Positions 36,291-46,309 of a DNA stretch of 64,000 nucleotides are shown here, one piece after another (positions within the stretch are counted from its first letter, which is position 1; the number at the start of each line of letters is the position of its first letter). The notes beneath the pieces are model-generated. The model searched no databases. It had not been told where the DNA came from and saw only the letters and a program-made list of their open reading frames with translations. The DNA is from Dasypus novemcinctus (Eukaryota > Chordata > Mammalia > Cingulata > Dasypodidae). Where the stretch lies: contig NC_080680.1 of NCBI RefSeq assembly GCF_030445035.2, forward strand, positions 117,268,228 through 117,332,227. The letters are read 5' to 3'. Made by a program: the position numbers and the translations under genes.

Positions 36291-37984
36291 GATCATGGTC
36301 ATTATTTTGTAATTGCTTCCTACTGGTTAGGGGCAGTAGGCCTTACCTGACAAAGTGTAAAACCCTTCTGGTATTCTATCATGGTTGGAGGAAGATGACA
36401 ATGGCACCCTGGGTTAAACTGGATGAAAACCCTGTATGGCTAATGAGATGGAAGAAATAAACTTAACTAGAATTTTGAGGCTATAGGGTTTCACTGAAAG
36501 GATACTAGGCTACAAAAATAGAAAAAGCCAGGTGCCTAAAGACTGCATCTTCTTAAAGCTGATGGAGTTTATTTTACAGGTTTCCATCTGAAACTGGTTT
36601 CCATGTCCTAGGTGAGGAAAGGTTACCCACAGACTATCTTGAAGGTATTAAGCTGAAGTGGATCCCAGCCACCTCATTCACTGTTTCCTTTCTGTTGGGA
36701 AAATGATTAGCCCTGGCAGGATGGCATGTGGGCTTGCCAGTCCTCCTCAAATTATGAGTGGGACAGGTTTTAGAATAAGGGCTAGGAGGGAGAGTTGGAT
36801 TAATCATACTCATTAACTACTTAGAAAATGAAGTTTACCAGGACCTTTTAACATGTTCAATATCCCTCTGCATGTGATCTAGAAAAGATATCACCATAAC
36901 CATCAAGCATGTATCTAGAATAGGAGAGTTATAGGTACAGTACTTAATAATTAACCAATGCACTAACAAATTCATAAGTTTCTTTTTGAGTTGCAATTAA
37001 TAGATCTAAGCTCCAGGTTTGCAACACCATGTAAGTTCTCTCTACATGAAAGCAGGCCATAATGTCAATTATGTTTAAGTTCTATTCACAGCACTCTGAT
37101 AATCACTGCTCCTCTTTGCCCGTCCTTCACACAGCCAGTATGCTGCAGCACCGTTGATCCTTGAGAAAAGCTAGGAAGGTAGACTCCAGTACTCCACTGG
37201 CCTGGTACATAGCACTTTTCAGCACAATGGAGCTTTTTACTTCTACACCTTCACCATGATGACATTAATTAACAAGTATTTTACTTCAGCAGTACAGATG
37301 CCCAATGGAATCAAGAGTATCTTCCTTTACCACCACTTGAATTTGCAGATTGAGGTGGCCTCTGACAGATTTTCCTGCTATGAAGCTACTTTTTGTTATT
37401 AAAATCAATTCAGTTTCTATTTAATAATGACTTACTGGAATTAGTCATTCAAATATTTCACTTTAAACTTTGCTTCTACAAACTCCTTATAACTATCTGT
37501 GAAAACACAGACAATAGTTGCTTCATCTCAAGACAAATTCTGCCTTCACAAAACACATTCCCTTACTTAATGCTACCTTCTATAATACTTTCTACAAGTT
37601 GCCATATGCATTCAAGTTTTATCCTATATACTTCCATTCTGACTTTATGAAAACCAGCTATCTTATCTTAGGGAGAAAACCACATTCCTTTAAACAAACT
37701 TACCAAATTTTAGTCAACACTCCCACAGACCTTTTATGTCTTTCTGTATGTACTTAAGTCTCATATCCCTCATTCTGTTCTGTGAAAAAAGAATAAACTA
37801 TCCATATCAATTGGAGCATTTCAAAGATTTCCATACTTTATTTATCAATATAAGTTCTTTTTTGATTTTTAGCCTTTTGAATAGAGCTCTTTTAAGAATT
37901 TTCATTTGTCAATTTGTTATTACCACTGGAGGTATTAAAACATACACTGAACAAACTGAAAAACACCAAAAGAATTATGAAAGC
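36291..37984. other. Unrecognised segment between gag and pol remnants
   Basis: A class I retrovirus should have the rest of gag, protease and the RT palm here. I find none of them on minus: no zinc knuckle, DTGA-like protease motif or YxDD. The DNA is AT-rich, especially 37390-37960, unlike the flanking viral parts. It also lacks features of SINEs or LTRs I recognise. It is either a foreign insertion, a rearranged deletion scar, or viral sequence too decayed to read. Frames 37393-37650 and 37518-37757 on plus have no domain. Confidence 0.5.
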
Positions 37985-38278
37985 AAGGTTGGCACAGAGC
38001 CAATCTTCCTCTACCCTATATTTTGGCCAGACTACATTGGGCAATCATTTCCTTTCCCTTGGTCCAATCATTATTGTTCCAGTGTTCCAACATCCTCCCT
38101 AATGGACTATCTGGAGGAATGTCCCTGGGGGATCTTACAGATAATCACCGCCCCAATCGACCAACTGCCTCTATTCCCCTTTCTGAGTCTTGTCTGGGTT
38201 TCTTTCAATTCCAGACTCATTGGAATTTCCCCACCACTAAGGCAATACTTAATAGTCCCTTTTCTTACCTTGGCTCAT
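37985..38278 (-). pseudogene. gag: Gag matrix remnant of the class I ERV
   Basis: Downstream of the primer site on minus, a broken frame contains PPDSPLGRMLEHWN (about 38105-38060), typical of the matrix start of class I gag proteins, followed by a decayed continuation to about 37985. A candidate ATG lies at 38278 but its frame stops after nine codons and the matrix motif is in another frame. Capsid and nucleocapsid are absent. The 190-codon plus-strand frame 37736-38308 is antisense to this and is spurious. Confidence 0.7.
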
Positions 38279-38474
38279 GCACAGGGTTGCCTGGTCAATA
38301 AGAGGTAGATTTTCCCTTACCCTTTTCTCATCCACAATTGGCAGATCTAAGCATCTGTTCTTGGGCCCTTTCAGCTGTCAAAGGTGGACCCCCAATGGTG
38401 GAGTCTGAGACTGCTCAATCAATAGGGCATGCCTTCCCTTTGTTCACCCCCGGGATCCCCCTCTGAAGCTTTGG

Positions 38475-38492
38475 ATCCCAAATGGGCCCCCA
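38475..38492 (-). other. Primer-binding site, tRNA-Pro-like
   Basis: On minus, TGGGGGCCCATTTGGGAT lies four bases after the 5' LTR end. It agrees at 14 of 18 positions with the tRNA-Pro primer site of gammaretroviruses, and all four differences are transitions. Confidence 0.75.
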
Positions 38493-38496
38493 AAGT

Positions 38497-38857
38497 TGTT
38501 AGAAAGAAAGCTGCACCTGTAAGAGAACAAAAGCTCACCTGACCTGTGGAGGAGAAAAGAATTTTACTAACGATCTTGTAAGAACGGGCATGTGACATGG
38601 ATAACATGGCTGGCATGCCAAACAGCAAGAAGCAATGATATTTATAACCTAAACCTAACATGCAGGTCCCTACCCTGTTTCCCATTGATTGGATACTTCA
38701 GGGGTTACAGCCTATCCAAGAGATCTAACTAATTTATGCAGTTCCTGCTCTGAGTTGCTGCTCCCACATTCCCTACATTCCGGTGGGCTGGGCAGGCTTG
38801 GCACCACTTTTACTCTGGTACCACTTTCACTATTAGCCTGAACTTCACTTCTTACCA
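38497..38857 (-). mobile_element. ERV 5' LTR
   Basis: A 361-bp LTR, TG...CA on minus, matching the interrupted LTR at 30495-31288. It abuts LTR copy 4 at 38858. The minus frame 38419-38685 runs through LTR and leader and is not a gene. Confidence 0.88.
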
Positions 38858-38955
38858 CTGGCAACTGTAAGCTTCTACCCCAAATAAATATCCTTTTATA
38901 AAATCCAACCGATTTCTGATATGTTGCATCTGCATGCCTTTGGCTGGTGAATGCA
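38858..38955 (+). mobile_element. LTR copy 4, 3' part
   Basis: Resumes the family LTR: ctggcaactgtaagcttcta, then caaataaatatccttttata, then a decayed end GGCTGGTGAATGCA. With 30012-30494 it forms one solo LTR. Its flanking five bases (ACTTC and GTCTC) differ, so no clean duplication remains. Confidence 0.85.
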
Positions 38956-39140
38956 GTCTCATAAAAAGTCTCTTTAGAGTCCATATTACTATCAACAGTC
39001 TTTTCAAAGCAATCTAGGACTATTCCATCAAGCATCTCATAATTCCTCAAAAAAAAAAAAAATACCCCTTACTCATTTATAAAACCATTCCAGCATTTTG
39101 GTATTGCAAAAGTACTACCCCACTCTCCAGTACCAAATTC
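38956..39140 (-). mobile_element. MaLR internal region, 5' part next to the 5' LTR
   Basis: Contains 'agtccatattactatcaaca' and 'gtcttttcaaagcaatctag' followed by 'accccactctccagtaccaa', which I recognise as the complement of the 5' internal end of MST/THE1-type MaLRs. A 15-base A-run is at 39049-39062. Confidence 0.75.
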
Positions 39141-39340
39141 TTTATTAGTCATCCAAAGGGGTGCTGATGCAAAATATGTCCTACTGATATGGCCCAATCA
39201 AAGCCTTAATCTCTATTTAATCAAGTAGAAGTAAAACTGCTGAACCCAAGACACTCTAATACACCCAGAGGAAAAGACCAATTTACAAACATAATCCGAT
39301 ATTTCTTTTTGGAATTCATCAATAATATCAAACTGCTGTA
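39141..39340 (-). mobile_element. LTR copy 5: 5' LTR of the MaLR-like provirus, internally deleted
   Basis: Left end tttattagtcatccaaaggg and right end caaactgctgta match the family ends, but at 200 bp it lacks most of the middle present in copies 1 and 2. Confidence 0.8.
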
Positions 39341-40804
39341 GTACTCATAAGACATTCAGATTTAGCAATCTTGGCTTTAATTTATCTGAAAGGTAATCAA
39401 AGGGAGTTAAATTGGTTTTAGCATCCTTAGACATGCTTTACCTCCTACATTCTGCTGAGGTTAGAAATAATGACCTTATGTAGTTCTCAGAATTTGTGTC
39501 AGAATCTTCTGATACTGTATAGATGTGCCCACAGGCACATAATCCTGTATGTGAAGTCAGCTGTAATATTTATGTAATAGGAAATTTGTACCTACCACTT
39601 CACTTACTAGTAGGAAGCATTTATATTTGTGCATAATATTTCTCATGAGGTTTGATAGGGAATATGATGAGAATACCTTTCTGCATTTTTATTAATAACT
39701 GCACAATTCAGAATATCTGAAGGCAATATGTTCAAATTTCATTGGAGCATAGCACCCAAGGTGACTGCTTTCAAGAAGGGATCAAAACCTTAGAGACATC
39801 TTTGATGTCAGAAGAACAGATGATGTTGCACATAGCTCTTTTCATGTATCAGATTTTATTATGTAGGTTCAGAATCCATACCACAAAATATTTTTCTAGA
39901 TATCTTTGATCATTCTTATACTTTTCCTCTTTTTGGATAAATACTGTGCTTCCATTATTTCCCTTAGTTGAGATAAAGGTCTTATGACTTAACCTCATAA
40001 ATGATTCTTGATTTCTGAAGTTACCCTTTAACTGTTTAGAATAGTTAAACCATCATTATTTCAGAAAGACTTGGAAAGTTTAGTTTTCTAAATAAAAATG
40101 GAATCCCCTGTTTTGTTATTATGTTTGTTATTTTTAAATCTCTCTTATCCATGAAAATTTGATCTATAAATTTACGCATAGAACTGTAGTTTCATACTAT
40201 GCATAGTCCTATGAAATTTCTGTCTGTATATTTGAGTCTAAGATTCTTTCCTGTCATTTATCTATTTGAATTCTAAGTCATACAGAACTTGGCTGAGACC
40301 TGAATGCTAGAATAAACTTAATGGGAAGCAGTAACTAGTGTCGAAAAGTCTATTAGATTATTGGAAGCTATTTGGAATTGTTCATTAATAACTAGGAATT
40401 AAAGTGATTTGGACAACTCAGTGTAAAAAAGAGAAATTTTAAGAGATGTTAATGGTTGCTCATCTGCTCAGAAATGTCTTGGATTAATATCAGATACATG
40501 AATTATTGTTAAGATGAGAATATTACTGGATATAAAATATTTCTTATCTCTTAAATTTAATGATTTTTTCAAAGTGATAGGCATTTTAATTAAATTTTTT
40601 TAAATGAAGATATTAAATAGATGATATGGAATTTAGTATGACCAAAATAATCAGGGCTTCACAAAGCATTGCCTATTTATATGGTTGGCATGAAATTCCT
40701 GTCGTTGAATTTGGGAGTGGTACAAATAAAACTTTAATACCAAAGGATAAAATGCCATATTATATTTAAATGACATGTTTTTGGAATATTCCTTTATTCT
40801 TTAG
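39341..40804. other. Unassigned DNA upstream of the candidate microexon
   Basis: About 1.4 kb of AT-rich sequence with no repeat I recognise. GTACT at 39341-39345 is the right target duplication of the MaLR provirus. Confidence 0.35.
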
Positions 40805-40834
40805 GTGATCAGACCCTCACTCAAGTGCTTCAAG
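40805..40834 (+). other. Candidate 30-nt microexon
   Basis: A 30-base segment is bracketed by a strong acceptor (ttcctttattctttag, 40789-40804) and a donor (gtaagt, 40835-40840). In one phase it is open and reads DQTLTQVLQ between split glycine codons. Its length is a multiple of three. It lies in repeat-poor DNA, just before a MaLR LTR. No gene is recognised, and chance matches of this quality occur in tens of kilobases. Confidence 0.25.
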
Positions 40835-40857
40835 GTAAGTAAATGTCATCAAATACC

Positions 40858-41327
40858 ATACACAATGGGTGGGCTTAAAGAACAGGAATTAAATGTCTCA
40901 GTTTTGGAGGCTAAAAGTTCAAAATCAAGGTCTCCTTAGGCCATGCTTTTTCCCAGAGTCTGTGGCATTCAGAGGCAGGCTTGCCGCAATCATTGGGAGT
41001 CCTTGACTTGCATTTCTGCCTCTGTCACATGGCGATTGTCTCCTTGGTCTCCTCTTGTGACTGCACCTGACTTCTGGCTTCTGCGGACTATGTCTGAATT
41101 CCTTCTGCCTTATAAGGACTCCAGTAATATGGATTAAGGCTCAACCTGACTCATATTGGCCTCATCTAAGTAAGATCTTCAAAGATTGTATTCTCAAATG
41201 AGTCCACACCTTAACTAACAGTAACATATTTGAAGATCCTATTTACAAATGGATTCACATTCACAGAAATGAAGAGTAAGATGTGAACTTGTCTTTATGG
41301 GAGGGCATGATTCAATCCCCAACAGTT
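40858..41327 (-). mobile_element. MaLR-type solo LTR, antisense
   Basis: Complement of a MST/MLT-like LTR: gggtgggcttaaagaacagg near the start, ctgacttctggcttctgcgg in the middle, and ggagggcatgattcaatccc at the end. Frame 40943-41137 on plus is antisense to it. Confidence 0.75.
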
Positions 41328-42534
41328 AAAGAGTGGTAAGTCTTTTACCAAAATGAAGGGTAATGAGAGTTGTTGGTCCTAGGGTAGGGAGACAATTCAG
41401 GTCATTAAATAGGGAGATCATGGTAGGTAAGTTTCATGGAGAAGGTGAAACCTGAGCAAAAACGTAAAAGTTTACATAGGTAAGTAGGAGAAGAACATCC
41501 CAGTTAGAGGGAACAGCTAGATTGAGGCCCTTGAAGGAGTGTCATTTGAAGGTTTCTCAAATTAATGCCATGGCCCAAATTGAATGTAAACATGAAGAAG
41601 ACAGTCTGGACTCACTATTCTCCTTTTCCATGCTTAAAACAGTGCAAGTAATTGGAGTGAACCCAGAGGAAACCTGCTGACACTCCATGACTTAAAGAGC
41701 CATGGGATATGCAACACATTAACACCAGAAAAGTATTCAGCATCTTTAGTTCAAAAACTGTCTTTGAAATAGATTTATTACTAGAAGAGAGAGAATAGAA
41801 AATTTCTTATATTCTATAAGAATTCAATGATAGTTGATCAGTTCTTGGATCTAGTAGGTTAAACAATTATGAAGAACACATTAAAATTTGTAAAAAAAAA
41901 ACCTTTCATTGAGGCGACCCCTGTTATAAATATGGTGATTTTAGGCCATGATTTCAATTTTCTCTACCTTCCAAAATGTCAATAAATGAGCAAAGAAATT
42001 TGAAGACATCTATGTCAGTTCTGGAAACAGGCGATGGGTTTTGAGGACTCTCTAGAAGGTTGGCTTGAAGAAAGAGTCATTCAAGCCATATGATTCATCA
42101 AATGCAAAATTATGAACAGCAAATAAATGAAATTAATTTACAGTTGAATTTAGAATAGCAAGAGCTGAGGGTGAATGTAGGCCTGAAGGGCAACTGTGGC
42201 CAGCACATCCTATGAATGCTTAATCATCATGTCAACTTATACCTAGTATGGATATGTAACACTTTAACACTGCCCTCTACAATACATCTAGAATATAATG
42301 GTAACTGCTTTGTTTTGTTTTGTTTTAAACTTCAATAGAGGACATAGATAATACAGTGAGACTCTTCTTTTCCTTTTTTCCTAAAAATAGATATCTCTGG
42401 TAGACAGAAATAGATGAATCATAATTCTAAGTTTATAATATACAGGCACATTTGGCCTGTGCAAAGGCCATTTTCCTTCATCTGAACATTTACTTATATT
42501 TAGTAATATAATGAATACACTCAAACTCATCACA
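41328..42534. other. Unassigned non-coding DNA
   Basis: No gene. The stretch 41430-41560 may be an old repeat, but I cannot name it. A TTTTG tract is at 42308-42327. Confidence 0.3.
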
Positions 42535-42980
42535 TGCTATAGTTTCCTAGGGCTTTAATAACACATCATGTTCAGACAGGGTGGCTAAACACAGCAGAAA
42601 TTTACTCTCTTACAGTTCTGGAACCTAGAAGTCCAAAATCAAGGTGTTGGCAGGGCCATAATCCTTTTGAAACATGTAGGGGAGAATCCTTCCTTGCTTC
42701 TTCCTAGTTTCTAGTGATTTGCTGGCAATTCTTGGTGTTTCTTCGCTTGCAGCTGTAGTATTTCAGTCCCTACCTCCATTGTCACATTTCTTCTCCTCTT
42801 CTTACAATGACACCAGTCATATAGGTTTAGGAGCCTACTCTACTCCAAGAAAAACTTACCTTAATTTAACTAATGCAATCTGAAATGACCCTTTTTCCAA
42901 ATAAGGCCACGTTCTGTGGTACTGGGTGTTAGGGCTTGAACAATCTTTTTGGGGGATACAATTCAAGCCATAACATCACC
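42535..42980 (-). mobile_element. MaLR-type solo LTR, antisense
   Basis: Clear MST/THE1-like complement: tagtttcctagggctttaat, ctcttacagttctggaacct, gtccaaaatcaaggtgttgg, then aatgaccctttttccaaata and gatacaattcaagccataac. Confidence 0.85.
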
Positions 42981-43900
42981 CAACCCCAAAACTTAAAACA
43001 ATTTTGTTAATTTACGTCTGCCTCTGCTGTCCTCCTCTATTTTGCATCCTTTCCTATCTCTTGAAGGTGACAACTATATTAAAATTTGTTTGCCATTCTT
43101 TAGCTTCTCTTGAAAAAAGAGTAATCACAATATGACAATGTTTAGTTTTGCTTGATTTTGAACTCCATAAAAGGGACTCATGTCATATAGTCATCTGAGT
43201 CTTGTTTTTTTGATGCAACATTGTGTTAAGATTCAACCACCGTTTTGCCTTGAGCATAGATAGGCAGCTTCTTTGGAAGTTCTGCCATGGTCTCAGCACT
43301 AGACTGACATGGGTAAAGCAATCACTAGCTGATCTTTTGTGACCTCCAAATTAACCCTTATCCAGTTCCTGCTCTTGATGGCACATCTAGAGCTTATTAC
43401 TCCTGGTGTTCCCATCACAGCAGGATTCCTCCCTGGGTGGGTACTTATCCCTTAAATCTGGCTATCTTTCTTTGAGTTCACTGGACTCATGTAAACTCCC
43501 AAATGTCAGGGGTCAGTTTGCTCCCACTTTTGCCTTCTCTTCTTGCTTTGCCATGATGTAGCTGTTCCAGCCTGGCTTTACCTGAAGAACACCCAAGGAG
43601 GGACAAAGCACTTTCCTGATATTCATGGAGTGAACACCTCCAAATTCATACAGACCTATTTCTTCCTCACCCAAGGCCTTTCCCTGAACTGCCTGTTATA
43701 ATGGTGAGGATCTACAATTATCTGCAGGTTATCATGCTGCTAGTGGAGAAGACAGACCAAGCTCCCCTTCTTCTAGGAGCCCTCCTGCTTTGGCTTTAAT
43801 GGCAGAAAAGCAGTCTCTGCTGTGTTATAAGGGAAGGTGGGAGGAAATTTTACAGCACGCCCCATCAAAGGCAACTCATTACTCAAACAATCTCCTTTCC
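42981..43900. other. Unassigned DNA, possibly decayed LINE at the left
   Basis: The block 43040-43260 resembles the complement of an old LINE-1 3' UTR. The rest (43270-43880) is GC-richer and not recognised. Confidence 0.3.
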
Positions 43901-43995
43901 TTTTTTTTTCCCCTAAAGATTTATTTTTTATTTATTTCTCCCCTTCCTGCCCACCCCCCGCGCCCCAGTTGTGTGCTCTCTATGTCCATTCAATT
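43901..43995 (-). mobile_element. DAS-type SINE, 5'-truncated
   Basis: Only the tail side is present: a T-run at 43901-43909, aaagatttattttttattta, then ccccagttgtgtgctctcta, matching the same portion of the SINE at 33714-34128. The tRNA-like head is missing. Confidence 0.75.
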
Positions 43996-46309
43996 TCCTT
44001 TCAACTCCTGCTTTCTTCCTGTTTACATGAGCTGAAGGATCAGAATGGATCACCTGTTATCAATTCCAGCTCTGCTTTACAGCTTTTTTTTTCAACAAGG
44101 AAGTGATTACCACCTATTGTTTTCAGCTTTGGCTGATGTTTCTGAGAAAATTGGAAAATATGTCAAATACTGGGTAGATTATCACAGGGGGTGGAGTTAA
44201 AGGCAGGTAGGAGAAGACTATTTTTGTTTTGTGTATCTAGTTTGCATTGTTATAATTATATATTACTTGCAATTTGAAAATATGTGAAAAATAATTAAAA
44301 GCTTATTGGAAAATCATTAACAGAAAGTCATAGCAAACCTGCAAATGCATTATATTGGAGGGGTTTGTCTTCAGGGAGTTCATCTGATGGAATTCTCTCT
44401 CCTTGGGGCCATTGGTTTGCTTTCAAATTTCAGCCAATCACCTCAAAAGCAGGAATCGCTCTGGATCCAGGAGACAGGAGACAGATGAGGCCTCCCCCAG
44501 GTATAAATCAAAATATTTCATCATAAAAAGAGACTATACGATATTCTAAAACAAAATGGGATGTCAGGAATATCAAGTTAAGGTGAGGCCTTCTACTTCT
44601 GAAAGTTACTATAAATATGGATGTTTCAGACTTGTCTCTGGACATAGAATGATTAAGCTGCTTTGACAATTATTTAAATAGAAATAAGGGATATTATTTC
44701 TTGAATTTATATGACCAACAAAAATATTTAACTAAATATAACTTTATGATAAGAAGTTATATGTTCTTAGAGATTGAAATTAGATGAATTTTTCTCCCTA
44801 ACTTGAATCTCACCCTCTTTTACTGTTCTTCATATTACTATAGCATGAAAATCTGCTCATGCCAGTCTTTAACTTAAAAATGTTAAAATATTGCCTGCCA
44901 AACAAAATTAACATTCTTTAGTATGGTGCTCAGAACCTTTCATTATCAGACATGAGATTTCTTTTCATTTTAATTTCGTAGGATTTCTAAAATATTCTAT
45001 ACTTCAGTGTCATTGAAAGATTCAGTCTTCCCTGTGTTGATCGTAGATATTTATGTAGCTCTTCTTTAGCTCATTTTACTCTTTTTGGCTATAATCTTGA
45101 AAAGCCCTCTGCCCACAAATTCCAAATTATCCTTCTATACCCAACCCATATGTCATCTTTGCAAGACTTACCTTAAGAGTCCAATGCACCTAACCACTGC
45201 ATTCCCTTGTAATTTTCAGCTTACAGTGGTACCTCATCTACTGTGACAATTTCCTATTCAGCTGTCTATTCCAAACTCCTGAGGGTTCTTAGTGTAGTGT
45301 AGATACCTAATAATTTTTAAAATCAATTATAATGAATAAATTAGGAAAATCCATCCCTAAATTTAGTTGAATGTACTAAAAAGATTCTATAATTATAATT
45401 AAATTTTACAGTAATTACCTTACTCGAGAAAATCAAGATTATTCTGTACTCTTTCTTCCTATATGGTAAAGTCTATTGCAGGAGCTAATTTCATGGTAAA
45501 AAGAGTCCTATAGCTTAAATATATGCACTGGAGTTTTATGGAGAGCTGTATAAAATCTGATTTTCAGCAAGAGGCAAAATTTAATGGTTTTACTTTGGAG
45601 TTTTTTGTCACTCTTCCTAGGGCATAAAAGATATATTCCCTTAGAAATGTGAATAGAAAGATTGAATATGCTCTTATCTCTTTTAAAAAATAGGATAATG
45701 TATTTTTCTTTTTAGCTATTTCAGCTACTTTCTCTGCTCCTTATTTCTTGAACATCCATTATTTGCAAGGAAGTAGCACTGTGTCCATCCTGTGAATGAG
45801 AGCACTCACTTGTGAAGCCCTGGTATTAATCTTGCCTTACTCCATGAGTGATTTAGCCAGCTCTGCTTATTTAGGTGATTATAAGAGGTTTGTAAATGAC
45901 TGGGGACCTCAGTTTATTGCTCTGGACTGCCCCTGTAGCTTTACAATTCCGTCACCCAAAGCTCACTGTACTTCCCCAGCCTGTGTGTCTCTTGCCCTGC
46001 AGTTTTTCTACATGGTGATGTGATAAGTACAACTGCTTCAGGTCAACCAGCACATTCTGTCCTATACTTATAAGGATACTAAAGTAGCACCAGGATTCAG
46101 ATAAATTACCATAGACTCAGGCTGAGGGAGCCATAAAGCCAACACTGGGCTCTCAGCTTTCTGAAGTTTGCATTGATGTGTTCTCCACCAGAGCATTGTT
46201 AGCCCCAGCTGGCTGCTACTGCCAGATGCTGTTGCTAAGGCAGCTTGCCAATCTCTTTCCTCTAGGCCTGTTTGTTTTCCGAGAGTTGTCTTGGTAGGCT
46301 ATATAAATA
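43996..46309. other. Unassigned non-coding DNA
   Basis: No gene or confident repeat. The stretch 45060-45330 may be a decayed L2-type LINE. Frame 45796-46023 has no coding support. Confidence 0.3.

Larger units (their letters stand above)
30495..38857 (-). mobile_element. Class I (gamma-like) endogenous retrovirus, degenerate
   Basis: A two-LTR provirus on the minus strand: 5' LTR 38857-38497, tRNA-Pro-like primer site 38492-38475, gag remnant near 38278-37985, pol remnant 36290-33470, env remnant 33456-31540, 3' LTR 31288-30495. Frameshifts and stops are scattered through all three genes, so it cannot make virus. Pol and env overlap as in gammaretroviruses. It sits in LTR copy 4 and carries two DAS SINEs. 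The LTRs begin TG and end CA, but no clean target duplication is visible at its ends. About 1.7 kb between gag and pol is unexplained. Confidence 0.9.
28128..39340 (-). mobile_element. MaLR-like provirus (two LTRs), interrupted by nested insertions
   Basis: This is the outer element of the nested stack. On the minus strand it runs from a 5' LTR (39141-39340), through an internal region (39140-38956, then 30011-28645), to a 3' LTR (28644-28128). The internal total of about 1.55 kb fits MaLR elements, and its text resembles the MST/THE1-type internal region as I know it. The ends are bounded by TTACT (28123-28127) and GTACT (39341-39345), 4 of 5 identical. A purine-rich tract precedes the 3' LTR at 28655-28645. 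MaLR elements have no pol or env and none is seen in this part. Confidence 0.8.

Noticed and set aside
37000..37400. A processed pseudogene inside the ERV
   Set aside because: I could not match the translation on either strand to a known protein and saw no poly-A tail or target duplication, so it is left as unassigned.
37736..38308. A 190-codon plus-strand frame, the longest in the window
   Set aside because: It is antisense to the gag matrix remnant and shows no domain or codon pattern. The viral gene direction here is minus.
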